Below the pieces are notes generated by a model that searched no databases, was not told where the DNA came from, and was given only the letters and a program-made list of their open reading frames with translations. A DNA stretch of 64,000 bases from assembly GCA_963732155.1 (NCBI GenBank), contig CAVSYB010000013.1, forward strand, positions 1 through 64,000, in the 5' to 3' direction. Positions 38,222 through 46,469 of this stretch are shown here, one piece after another (position 1 is the stretch's first letter; every line of letters begins with the position of its first letter). The DNA is from Roseiarcus sp963732155. GTDB lineage: Bacteria; Pseudomonadota; Alphaproteobacteria; Rhizobiales; Beijerinckiaceae. Made by a program: the position numbers and the translations under genes.

Positions 38222-39138
38222 ATGCAAGAGATTCTGGCGTTTGCTATTCTCGCGGCCCTTGTCGTGGGCCTCGTGATCGACGGCGTCGCGAGGCGCAGGG
38301 AAAAGAGTCGGCAGCGCTCCGCCACCTTGGCATCCCTCGCGCCGCCGGTGCCGAACTCATCTCCGTCGCACTCGGAACAATATTGGAAGGACGTCGCGGC
38401 CCCAGGCAGCCCAATCGCTCGCAGCGCGACGCGCGCGGATTCCGCGCCCGATCCAGTTGTTCAGGCGCCATCACCGCTCAGATCGCCGGATGCTCGCAAT
38501 GCGCGGGCGCAGTCGCCTGAAGTTGAGCGGGCGCAGGACAAACCCGTCGACGACGACGACTATGAAGCCTTCGTCGAAATGGTCTGGCGCATGCCGGCCA
38601 TCTCGATGGGCGGCCGGAGGTTCGAAAGAACCACCTGGGACGGCGAGAGCCGCGCTTGCGAGGTCGCCGGGCTTGTGCGGGCGCCTAACGGCAAGATCTA
38701 TATCAACGCAAATGAAGATGGTGTCAAAAAGACCTACCTCGCGGATAATCGCCACCGATGGACTTACGCCGGTCACCCAGTCGACGATTTTGCGTTTCAT
38801 GCGATCGTGGACGGCGTCAGCATCGACCGGGCTCTCGCTGAGGACCGTCGACCGTCCACCATTGAAGAGGCGCTTGATCCCGCGAACAATCGGATAGCGA
38901 CCGCGGACCACCAATATGTCATCGGCTACAGGAATGCGGACGGCGATGGCCTCCTTTCGGGTGATAAGCGGAATCAGGCGCTACGCCGACCATCTGACGG
39001 CGCGTTGTCACTTTCGATGGGGTCAGAAGCGCACATTCGAGTACCAGTCGAATTACTCTCGTAGCCGATGGTGTCACCGGCGAGGTGATTCCAATGGAGG
39101 AGTTCCTTCGTAAGCACTCGCCGGGGAAGACCAAATAG
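38222..39138 (+). pseudogene. Membrane-anchored protein with two WYL-like repeats, two frameshifts
   Basis: The frame opening at ATG 38222 encodes one N-terminal transmembrane helix (ILAFAILAALVVGLVID), a charged linker and a region AGLVRAPNGKIYINANEDGVKKTYLADN. It then reaches YVIGYRNADGDG. The match continues one frame over as SFRVISGIRRYADHLTARC and GQKRTFEY, then in the third frame as RITLVADGVTGEVIPMEEF to a TAG at 39136. Dropping one C at 38950-38951 and one at 39044-39045 joins them. The C-terminal part resembles WYL-like domains, and the earlier region looks like a degenerate second copy. The uninterrupted first frame ends at 39064. Confidence 0.68.
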
Positions 39139-39306
39139 AACCTATTACATAGGCGCCGCCCCGAGACAGCGCCATGCGGCGATCAGCGGTTATTCGACGC
39201 CGCATGCGATTTCACGCGGCGTTCCGTCGCAAAGTCTTTACAGTGGCGATTCGTGACGCCTACGGCGGCTTGACGTACGCCGCCGCAGGGACGGTGCCGC
39301 CCTTCC

Positions 39307-40173
39307 TCAGCGCGCCGCCGTCGCGCTGAATCCGGCGGCCGCTTCGACGGCGCGCCGGAAAGCGCCCTCCAGCGTCACGGCGAAATTATAATGCTGCGGC
39401 GAGAACGGCAGCGTCCGGTCGGGCGCGATCGAACGATAGCCGACGAACACGGCCAGCAGCCGGCCGCCGCCGGAGCTCAAAACGGCGCCGCCCGAGGCGC
39501 CGACGCCGGCGTCGCAGTCGAACGAAAACTCGCGCGTTCCTTCCGCCCCCTTGGCCAGAACGTCGTGCAACCGGCAGGTTTCCATCGACATGACGCGGCC
39601 GGAACCCCAATCGCTGTGGCCGCGCGCCACGAACTGGATGTCCTGCAGCGCCTGCGCCGGGCCGCCGACGCTGTACGGCGTCGCCCCCTTGATCGGGCGA
39701 AGCAGGCGCGCGACGGCCCAGTCGTGCACGGCGGGGTTCTCGTAAGGGTCGGAATTGCCTGAGACGATCGACGCGACGTCGATCGCCGTGGTGACTTCCT
39801 GGTCGGCGACGGTCGCGGTGAAAAAGCAATGGGCGCTGTCGCCGCGCAATCGACCGTGCTCGTCGAACAACACATGGGCCGCGGTGGTGACGACGTTGTC
39901 GCCGAGCGTCAACTGCCCGGCGCCGCGCGCGTCGCCGCAGTGAATGACCCCGGACGCCGCGTGGCGTCGCTTGACGTCGCCGAGGTCGAGACGATTCTCG
40001 CTGGCGAATTGCTCCGCCGTCAATCGAGGATGCGCGCCGAACACCACGACGGGCGCGATCGGCAGCAGCCCCGGCGTTCCGCCGTTGAACAACGCCGCGG
40101 GTTCGGCTTTCGATTCGCAACAAGCGAAGAGACAAAACCCTGACGCAAGCGCCGCGCGAATGATATGGAACAT
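39307..40173 (-). CDS. Exported trypsin-like serine protease
   Basis: A 288-residue protein with a signal peptide (IRAALASGFCLFACCESKA) and a chymotrypsin-fold domain. The catalytic triad is visible: His in VVTTAAHVLFDEHG, Asp in PAVHDWAVARL and Ser in GVGASGGAVLSS (GASGG instead of the commoner GDSGG). Cysteines near the His and after the Asp could form disulfides. No PDZ domain, so it is not a DegP relative. ATG 40173 has GGGAGA 10 nt upstream; the frame is open far upstream antisense to zapE, which is ignored. Substrate unknown. Confidence 0.85.
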   Translation of the reverse strand: MFHIIRAALASGFCLFACCESKAEPAALFNGGTPGLLPIAPVVVFGAHPRLTAEQFASENRLDLGDVKRRHAASGVIHCGDARGAGQLTLGDNVVTTAAHVLFDEHGRLRGDSAHCFFTATVADQEVTTAIDVASIVSGNSDPYENPAVHDWAVARLLRPIKGATPYSVGGPAQALQDIQFVARGHSDWGSGRVMSMETCRLHDVLAKGAEGTREFSFDCDAGVGASGGAVLSSGGGRLLAVFVGYRSIAPDRTLPFSPQHYNFAVTLEGAFRRAVEAAAGFSATAAR

Positions 40174-40389
40174 CGAAACGCCGTCTCCCGTCGTTGCAAA
40201 AAACACTCTCGCAGCCAGAGCCGGGCCATTCATCCTTTGGCGCGTGAGGTTCCCGGGACATGCGCGGCTTGGAGACGGCTTTGAACAGATGACCAACACC
40301 GCGACAAAAATGTCAAGCTTGCGCGATTTCGTCTCCGCTGATGCGCCGCGCGACCGCCATCGCGCGCGGAAGGGCGCCGCCCGCCGGCG

Positions 40390-41562
40390 ATGAGTCCTTC
40401 CATCCAGCAGCGCTATCGCGAACTGGTCGCCGCGGGCCGGCTTGAAGCCGATCCCGCGCAAATCGCCCTGATCGGCCGGCTCGACGCGCTGGCGGCGCGT
40501 CTCGACGGGTATAGCCCGGCGCGGGCGCCCAACGCGTTCGAGCGGCTGCTCGGCGCCCGGCCGGCGGAGCCCCCGCGCGGCCTCTACATTTTCGGCCCGG
40601 TCGGGCGCGGCAAGACGCTGTTGATGGATCTGTTCTTCGACGCGGCGCCGGCGGGCGCCAAACGCCGCGTCCACTTCCATGCCTTCATGGCCGATGTCCA
40701 TGCGCGCCTTCACCAATGGCGGGCGCGCCGCAAGGCCGGCGAAGCGTCGGGGGACGATCCGATCGCCCCCGTCGCCGCGGCGTTGGCCGCGCAGGCCTGG
40801 TTGCTGTGCTTTGACGAATTCAGCGTCCGCGATATTGCCGACGCGATGATCCTCGGGCGCCTGTTCGAGCGGCTTTCGGCCGCCGGCGTCGTGGTCGTGG
40901 CGACCTCGAACGTCGCGCCCGACGATCTCTACAAGGATGGCCTCAACCGCACTCTGTTCCTGCCGTTCATCGCCTTGCTGCACGAGCGGCTCGAGATATT
41001 CGCCCTCGACGCGCGCACCGATTTCAGGCTGGAGAAGATCGCCCGCGCGCCGGTTTTCTACAGTCCCGCGGATGCGGCCGCCAGAGCGGCGCTCGACGAC
41101 GCCTTTCGTCGGCTGACCGGTCACGAGCACGGCGGACCGGCGCAGATCGACCTGTTGGGCCGCGCGTTGGACGTGCCGGAAGCATGGGACGGCGTCGCGC
41201 GCTTCTCGTTCGACGATCTTTGTCGCCGCCCGCTCGGCGCGCCCGATTTTCTGGCCATCGCCCAGCGATTCCACACGGTGTTGATCGATGAAATCCGGGT
41301 GATGCGGGGCGATGAGCGCAACGAGGCCAAGCGCTTCATCAATCTTATCGACACCCTCTACGATCAGCGCGTCAAATTGATCGCCTCGGCCGAGGCGGAG
41401 CCGGGCGCCCTGTTTCTCGGCAGGGACGGCGCCGAGGCCTTCGAGTTCGCGCGGACCGCCTCGCGCCTCGTCGAGATGCGCTCGATCGACTACCTGGGGC
41501 GGGGCCACGGCGCCGCCGGCTCCGCTTCGTCGGGCGACATGGGCGGATTGGTCGAGACCTAG
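40390..41562 (+). CDS. zapE: Cell division protein ZapE (AFG1-family ATPase)
   Basis: AFG1/LACE1-type P-loop ATPase of 390 residues; in E. coli ZapE associates with the Z-ring, and the mitochondrial homologue supports respiratory-complex quality control. Walker A is FGPVGRGKTLLMDLFF (about residues 62-77) and Walker B LLCFDEFSVRDIADAMIL (about 138-155). Arg-finger and sensor parts include VATSNVAPDDLYKDGLNR and LIDEIRVMRGDERNEAKRFI. Start at ATG 40390. Full length and intact. Confidence 0.94.
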   Translation: MSPSIQQRYRELVAAGRLEADPAQIALIGRLDALAARLDGYSPARAPNAFERLLGARPAEPPRGLYIFGPVGRGKTLLMDLFFDAAPAGAKRRVHFHAFMADVHARLHQWRARRKAGEASGDDPIAPVAAALAAQAWLLCFDEFSVRDIADAMILGRLFERLSAAGVVVVATSNVAPDDLYKDGLNRTLFLPFIALLHERLEIFALDARTDFRLEKIARAPVFYSPADAAARAALDDAFRRLTGHEHGGPAQIDLLGRALDVPEAWDGVARFSFDDLCRRPLGAPDFLAIAQRFHTVLIDEIRVMRGDERNEAKRFINLIDTLYDQRVKLIASAEAEPGALFLGRDGAEAFEFARTASRLVEMRSIDYLGRGHGAAGSASSGDMGGLVET

Positions 41563-41628
41563 AGGCATGAGGGCCGCGGCGCGGGCGCTCTCGCCGCGCG
41601 CCGCCCCGGCCGCACGCACGCCGGCGCC

Positions 41629-42087
41629 TCAGACGGTCGCCACCGCGGCCGCCGCATCGGCCCGAATGCGCTCGATCATCGCCCGAACGCCGTTGGAGCG
41701 TTGCGGCGTCAGATGAGCCTCGAGTCCGAGCTGGCGGAAGAAGCCGACGGCGTCGGAATTCAGGATTTGTCGCGCCGTGCGCCCCGAATAGAGCGCCAGG
41801 GCGATCGCCAGCAGGCCGCGCACGAGGTGCGAATCGCTGTCGCCGCGGTATCGAAGCACCTTCTCTCCCGCCTCGTTGAGGCTTTCGCCGAGCTCGAGCC
41901 ACACCTGGCTGACGCAGCCGCGAACCTTGTTCGAGTCGTTGTGAGCCGCGTCGCTCAACGGCTCCAGGGTGCGGCCGAGTTCGAGAATATAGCGATAGCG
42001 GTCTTCCCAGTCGTCGAGGAAGGCAAAGTCGCTGCGGATGGAGTCCGGGTCTGTCAGGGGGCCGTCCTTCGCGTTCGCTTCGCCCAA
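41629..42087 (-). CDS. sufE: SufE family cysteine desulfurase activator
   Basis: Accepts persulfide sulfur from SufS for Fe-S cluster assembly. 152 residues, normal length. The acceptor cysteine lies in NKVRGCVSQVWLEL (about residue 57). Other family features are DDWEDRYRYILELGRTLEPL and the C-terminal LTPQRSNGVRAMIERIR. It is encoded away from any suf operon, which is usual for alphaproteobacterial sufE. It converges on zapE with 66 bp between stops. Confidence 0.95.
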   Translation of the reverse strand: MGEANAKDGPLTDPDSIRSDFAFLDDWEDRYRYILELGRTLEPLSDAAHNDSNKVRGCVSQVWLELGESLNEAGEKVLRYRGDSDSHLVRGLLAIALALYSGRTARQILNSDAVGFFRQLGLEAHLTPQRSNGVRAMIERIRADAAAAVATV

Positions 42088-42132
42088 TATATTGGGATGC
42101 GCCCGCCAGGCGCCAGACCGCGCGACGCGAAT

Positions 42133-42513
42133 TCAGACCCCCGACTTGGCCGGCGGGCCGCGCCACGGGGGCGTCAGGTCGGCGGCCTCCAGCGAATCGG
42201 CCGACGGGCGCTGGACCCCGCCGGTCGCGGCGAGATGCGGCGCGCTGCGCCTGTCGCCCGGGCGGTCGAGGCTCGACACGGCGCCGCGCCTGTCGCCCGG
42301 GCGGTCGAGGCTCGACACGGCGCCGGCCATGGCGGCCAGGGCCGCGCGGCAGGAAGCGCCTTCCAGCGCGCAGGCGGCCGTGACGGCGCGGGCGGCGCTC
42401 ACGATCGCCGCGGCTTGCGTCTGATCGGCGACGACGGGCGTTTCGGGTCGGTCAAGCGGCATGTTCGACACGACGATGCCGAACCAGAATGTCGATCGCA
42501 CCAGAAACATCAT
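42133..42513 (-). CDS. DUF5330-like small membrane protein
   Basis: A 126-residue protein with an N-terminal hydrophobic segment (MFLVRSTFWFGIVVSNMPL) followed by an Ala-rich part with two cysteines (TAACALEGASC), the layout of DUF5330 proteins found beside sufE in Hyphomicrobiales. The C-terminal third is Pro/Arg-rich and contains two adjacent 13-residue repeats (AVSSLDRPGDRR plus G or S) created by a 39-bp tandem duplication. It lies 45 nt upstream of sufE on the same strand and is probably co-transcribed. Function unknown. Confidence 0.75.
   Translation of the reverse strand: MMFLVRSTFWFGIVVSNMPLDRPETPVVADQTQAAAIVSAARAVTAACALEGASCRAALAAMAGAVSSLDRPGDRRGAVSSLDRPGDRRSAPHLAATGGVQRPSADSLEAADLTPPWRGPPAKSGV
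42247..42325. repeat. 39-bp tandem duplication inside the DUF5330-like gene
   Basis: Two perfect copies of a 39-bp unit (beginning at 42247 and 42286). The unit is a multiple of three, so the duplication adds 13 residues without breaking the frame. Perfect identity suggests a recent event or a variable tract. Confidence 0.93.
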
Positions 42514-42823
42514 GACGGGGGCCTCAGGTCACGATCCGGCGAGCGCCGGCGTCGATGACGCCGCGACAATAGGCGCCGGCCTGCAAAAACCACGTCGATT
42601 TTTCGAGTCGAAATCGCGCCAACCTCTTAACCTATGGTCAAGCCGGAAAACGCGGCGGCGGCAACGCTTTGTCAACCATAGCGGCAAGCATCCGCGCGCA
42701 AACCCGGCGCCGCTTGGCGCCGGCGGGCTTGGGCGCCGCGCTTCTTAGCGTTGATTTAAGGCGGGGCTGGGATCGTCGCGGTGGATCGCGTGTTCGGCCC
42801 GGCGATCTCGGAGAGCGGCGTTC
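42514..42823. other. Intergenic region between DUF5330-like gene and the PAS kinase
   Basis: About 310 bp between divergent genes. It includes an A/T-richer stretch (about 42580-42660, including TCTTAACCTATGG) where promoters for one or both genes may lie. No convincing small gene, hairpin or RNA element was seen. Confidence 0.55.
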
Positions 42824-44218
42824 GTGTCAGGGTTTGATTCCATTTGGCGGCGAGTTGCGGGCCTGGTCCGCCCGGACGGGGCGGTTTCGCCGATCGACGA
42901 CGCGCGACGCCAGCAGACGCGGCGCCGCGGCGATCTGGCCGGCGCGACGCTTTACAAGGTGCTCGCCGAGGCGATCGGAGACCTCGTGCTGCACCATGAT
43001 CCGTCGGGCGCGGTGCTGGCGGCGAGCGGCGACGCCGAGGCGCTGTTCGGCCTGGATCTCCGGGAATTGACCGGGACCGGATTTTTTGAACGCCTTCACG
43101 TGAGCGATCGAGCTGTTTTCTTGCAGGCGATCGGCGCGGCCGGGCAGCGCGAAGGAACGATCTGCGTGACGTTGCGGTTGCGTTCCGGTCCGCCAGCCGA
43201 GTGGGACGGAGAAGGCGCCGAGCCTGTTTTCGCCTGGGCGGAAGCGCGGCTCCATCGCTTGGCCGATCCTGTCTCCGGCGCCGCCGATTGCGAAGGGGGC
43301 GCGGTGGTTTCGGTGGTGCGAAACGTCAGCAGCGCCAAAATCAACGAGGAGAAGCTTGAAGCGGCCCGCGCCGAAGCCGAGAGCGCCAGTTCGTGGAAAG
43401 ACCGGCTGCTCGCCAACGTCAGTCATGAGTTGCGCACGCCTCTGAACGCAATCATCGGCTTTTCCGAGATTCTGGGCAGCGACGAGCTGGCGCCGCGCGA
43501 CAGAGCCAGACAGCTCGAATACGCCGGCATCATCCATGCCTCCGCCGAGCATTTGCTCTCGGTCGTCAATCTGATCCTCGACATGTCCAAGATCGAAGCC
43601 GGGCGGTTCGCGATAACTCCCGAGCGCTTCGATGCGGCGCCCGCGATCGGCGCCTGCTGCGACATGTTGCGCCTGAAGGCGGCCAATGGCGGCGTCGAGC
43701 TGGTTCGGGCCCCGCTCGAGGGACCCGTCGAACTGATTGCGGACAAACGCGCCTTCCGGCAGATCGTGATCAATATCCTGTCGAACGCCGTAAAATTCAC
43801 CCAGCCCCACGGCCGGGTGACGATCGGCGCGGCGGTCGACGGCGACTGGCTCGACATTCATGTCGAAGACACCGGCATCGGGATCGCTCCCGGTCACCTT
43901 CCCAAGCTCGGAGATCCGTTCTTTCAGGTCCGATCGTCCTATGATCGGACGTTTGAGGGCACGGGGCTCGGCCTCTCGCTGGTGCGCGGGCTGCTCGGCC
44001 TGCATGGCGGCTCGCTGTCGATCGAGAGCGCGCTTGAAGAGGGCACGCGCGTCACCGTTCGGTTGCCTCTCGATTGCCGCGGCAAGGCCCAGGGCGACGC
44101 GGCGCCGGCGCCTATCGCGACCCTCCCGCGAGCGGCCCGATTTTCGCCAAACCCGTCAATGCCGACCCTGCGCGGCGCGACGTCGCCGCGCGCAGTGAAA
44201 GAGAAAAAAAGTGCCTGA
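42824..44218 (+). CDS. PAS-domain sensor histidine kinase
   Basis: A 464-residue soluble or peripheral kinase: a PAS domain (about 40-165), a helical HisKA dimerisation domain with the phospho-acceptor histidine in LLANVSHELRTPLNAIIGFSE (about residue 205), and an HATPase domain (about 290-420) with N box INILSNAVKFTQ, G1 VEDTGIGIAPGH and G2 GTGLGLSLVRGLLGLHGG. No transmembrane helix is evident, and no response regulator is adjacent. The start is GTG at 42824. The stop overlaps the next gene by 8 nt. Its core resembles PleC/DivJ-type kinases, but orthology is not certain. Confidence 0.9.
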   Translation: MSGFDSIWRRVAGLVRPDGAVSPIDDARRQQTRRRGDLAGATLYKVLAEAIGDLVLHHDPSGAVLAASGDAEALFGLDLRELTGTGFFERLHVSDRAVFLQAIGAAGQREGTICVTLRLRSGPPAEWDGEGAEPVFAWAEARLHRLADPVSGAADCEGGAVVSVVRNVSSAKINEEKLEAARAEAESASSWKDRLLANVSHELRTPLNAIIGFSEILGSDELAPRDRARQLEYAGIIHASAEHLLSVVNLILDMSKIEAGRFAITPERFDAAPAIGACCDMLRLKAANGGVELVRAPLEGPVELIADKRAFRQIVINILSNAVKFTQPHGRVTIGAAVDGDWLDIHVEDTGIGIAPGHLPKLGDPFFQVRSSYDRTFEGTGLGLSLVRGLLGLHGGSLSIESALEEGTRVTVRLPLDCRGKAQGDAAPAPIATLPRAARFSPNPSMPTLRGATSPRAVKEKKSA

Positions 44219-44816
44219 GGCGCTCGCCCGTTCAAATAACGACTCCATCCTGTCCCGCCCGGCCCGCGGCGCATCGCGCAACGACCGGCGGGGGATGGCG
44301 CAGACCGTTCTGCGTCGGTTGCTTTCCCGGCCGGCCCGCACCGTCGCCGGCGCCACATTGGCGGCGGTGCTGACCGGCATCGTCATCAACGCCCTCGTCA
44401 TGCAAAAGGAGCATCGCTCGGCGCCGTTGTTCGCCGCCCCGCGCCCGGCGACGGAGACGTCTCGGCCGGCGCCTGCGATTGCGCAAAGCGCGGCCGCCAC
44501 GGCGCAACCGCCTGTCCGTCCGACCGGTCTTTCCGCGGCGGTCGATCCGACGCCGACCCCTCCCCCGCGGGCGGAGGATCCCATTCGCGACCTCCTGCGC
44601 GGCGACGCCGGCAAGGATTCGGCGCATCTGGCGATCGCGGCGCAAAGCGCGCTGATCAAGCTCGGCTTCGCAATCAAGGCCGACGGCGTCGCAGGCGCTT
44701 CGACGCAGCAGGCAATTCAGCAGTTCGAGCGCACGCACGGCCTCGCCCCGTCCGGCGAGGTCACCCCCAGATTGGTCAAGCTGCTGACCGCGGCGGCGAA
44801 CGCGACGGCGCGCTGA
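44211..44816 (+). CDS. Peptidoglycan-binding domain membrane protein
   Basis: A 201-residue protein. A basic N-terminal part is followed by one transmembrane helix (VAGATLAAVLTGIVINALVM, about 45-64), a Pro/Ala-rich periplasmic linker and a C-terminal peptidoglycan-binding domain of the PG_binding_1 type (AAQSALIKLGFAIKADGVAG, then STQQAIQQFERTHGLAPSGEV). It starts with GTG overlapping the kinase stop by 8 nt. In Hyphomicrobiales a kinase, this protein and a DUF1491 gene recur together, which suggests a shared role at the cell wall, though none is proven. Confidence 0.85.
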   Translation: MPEALARSNNDSILSRPARGASRNDRRGMAQTVLRRLLSRPARTVAGATLAAVLTGIVINALVMQKEHRSAPLFAAPRPATETSRPAPAIAQSAAATAQPPVRPTGLSAAVDPTPTPPPRAEDPIRDLLRGDAGKDSAHLAIAAQSALIKLGFAIKADGVAGASTQQAIQQFERTHGLAPSGEVTPRLVKLLTAAANATAR

Positions 44817-44818
44817 CC

Positions 44819-45166
44819 TTGGCGCGGCTGCGCGCCGACATCTGGGTCGCGGCCTATCTCAGGCGGTGTGCGGTCGAGGGCGCGGTCGCCACGCTGCGGC
44901 GACGCGGAGCGGCCGAGGCGGGCGCGATCTTCGTCACGATCGACCAACTCGACGGCCGCGCCGCGCTCTATGCGCCGGCGCCCCAATCGGAGTTTGCCGG
45001 GCGAGGCGTGGAGCGCCTTTGGTCGCGCGCTCACAAGGACGAATGGATCGCGCCCGGCGCTGTCGAGAAGCGGTTGGCGCGCGAGATCGAGTTTGATCCG
45101 GACCTTTGGATCGTCGAGGTCGAAGACCGTCAGGGGCGCAACTGGCTCGATCTGGCCGAGGCCTGA
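44819..45166 (+). CDS. DUF1491 family protein
   Basis: A 115-residue cytoplasmic protein with the DUF1491 signature: RLRADIWVAAYLRRC, EAGAIFVTIDQLDG and the end WIVEVEDRQGRNWLDLA. The start is TTG at 44819, 2 nt after the previous stop, so it belongs to the same operon as the kinase and peptidoglycan-binding protein. The family has no known activity. Confidence 0.88.
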   Translation: MARLRADIWVAAYLRRCAVEGAVATLRRRGAAEAGAIFVTIDQLDGRAALYAPAPQSEFAGRGVERLWSRAHKDEWIAPGAVEKRLAREIEFDPDLWIVEVEDRQGRNWLDLAEA

Positions 45167-45324
45167 CCGCGTCGGCGGTCGTCGAGCGGCGCCGTTCGCC
45201 CAGCGGAATGTCAAGTCTCGCCATGTATCGGATGGTTAGCGGTCTTTTCACCATGCTTGTTATCCGCGCCTTAAGCCGTCAGGGCGGATAGTCGCCTCAA
45301 CCTGTCTCTTGCCAGGCGACCACC

Positions 45325-46464
45325 ATGATTCTGGAAGATATAGCCTGGACCGCCAACGGCGAATGGCGGGCGCCGCGGTCATCCGCCGCCGCTGATCTCG
45401 TGCTCTATTTCGGCGCGCGGGCGCTGATCGAGGACGGGCGCCGCTTCGCCGATCTGCGCGCTCTCTATCCCAACGCGCGCCTGATAGGCTGCAGCACCGG
45501 CGGCCAGATTTGCGCCGAGGATGTCGAGGACGATTGTGTGGCGGGCGTCGCGATCACGCTCGAGCGATCGCAAATGCGGTTCCACGCGACCAACATCGAG
45601 ACCGCGGCCGATTCGCGCCGATGCGGACTGGAGATCGGCCAGGCGCTGAGCGGCGACGACCTGGCCGGCGTGTTTCTTCTGTCGGACGGGCTCAACGTGA
45701 ACGGCAGCGAGCTGGTGGCGGGAGCCGCGGACGCCGTCGGCCGGGACGCGCCGATTTCCGGCGGCCTGGCCGGAGACGGCGCGGATTTCTCGCGCACGGT
45801 GGTCGGCGCCGACGAAGCGCCGCGCGCCGGCGTCATTGCGGCCGTCGGGTTCTACGGGCAAGCCATGCGCATCGGCAACGGCAGCGCGGGCGGGTGGAGC
45901 GTGTTTGGCCCGCGCCGCATGATGACCAGATCGCGCGACAACGTGCTCTACGAATTGAACGGCGAGAAGGCGCTCGATCTCTATGAACGCTATCTTGGGC
46001 CCGCCAATTCGCGGGCCTTGCCGGGCTCGGCGCTGCTCTACCCGCTGCGAATCAGCGATCCGGACAATCCCACCCAGGAAGTGGTGCGCACCGTGCTCGG
46101 CGTCAATCGAGCCGATGGCTCGATGACCTTCGCCGGCAGCATGGCCGAGGGTTGGAGCGCGCAGCTCATGCGCGGCAGCTACGATCGCCTGGTGGCCGGC
46201 GCTTCGGCCGCCGCTCGGCAAGCGCGCATCGCGAACGCGACAACTGAGCCCAGTCTCGCGATCATGATCAGCTGTATCGGCCGGCGCCTGCTGATGGGGC
46301 AAAGCGTGGTCGGCGAGGTCGAAGCGGCGGGAGAAGCGCTGGGTTCGAACTACCGCAAGCTGGGCTTCTACTCCTACGGCGAGATCTCGCCGCATAGCGT
46401 CACCAAGCGCTCGATCCTGCATAACCAGACGATGACGGTGATGACGCTCGCGGAGGCGGCCTGA
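45325..46464 (+). CDS. FIST-domain sensory protein
   Basis: A 379-residue protein made of a FIST_N domain (about 20-215; LIGCSTGGQICAEDV, GVFLLSDGLNVNGSELV, SGGLAGDGADFS) and a FIST_C domain (about 216-360; NGEKALDLYERYLG, SCIGRRLLMGQ, FYSYGEISP). FIST modules are predicted ligand sensors, possibly for amino acids or related small molecules, usually joined to or encoded beside signal-output proteins. The next gene, a c-di-GMP enzyme, starts 6 nt after the stop, so the pair very probably forms one pathway. ATG 45325. Confidence 0.92.
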   Translation: MILEDIAWTANGEWRAPRSSAAADLVLYFGARALIEDGRRFADLRALYPNARLIGCSTGGQICAEDVEDDCVAGVAITLERSQMRFHATNIETAADSRRCGLEIGQALSGDDLAGVFLLSDGLNVNGSELVAGAADAVGRDAPISGGLAGDGADFSRTVVGADEAPRAGVIAAVGFYGQAMRIGNGSAGGWSVFGPRRMMTRSRDNVLYELNGEKALDLYERYLGPANSRALPGSALLYPLRISDPDNPTQEVVRTVLGVNRADGSMTFAGSMAEGWSAQLMRGSYDRLVAGASAAARQARIANATTEPSLAIMISCIGRRLLMGQSVVGEVEAAGEALGSNYRKLGFYSYGEISPHSVTKRSILHNQTMTVMTLAEAA

Positions 46465-46469
46465 GGCCC

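Noticed and set aside
39263..39285. Hairpin CGGCGGC/GCCGCCG downstream of the serine protease gene
   Set aside because: No T-run on either strand and a GC-rich stem of a kind expected by chance in this genome.
39307..41619. A 770-codon minus-strand open frame covering zapE and the serine protease
   Set aside because: The upstream two thirds are antisense to zapE, whose ATPase motifs are clear. Only the last 288 codons have a signal peptide and a protease triad.
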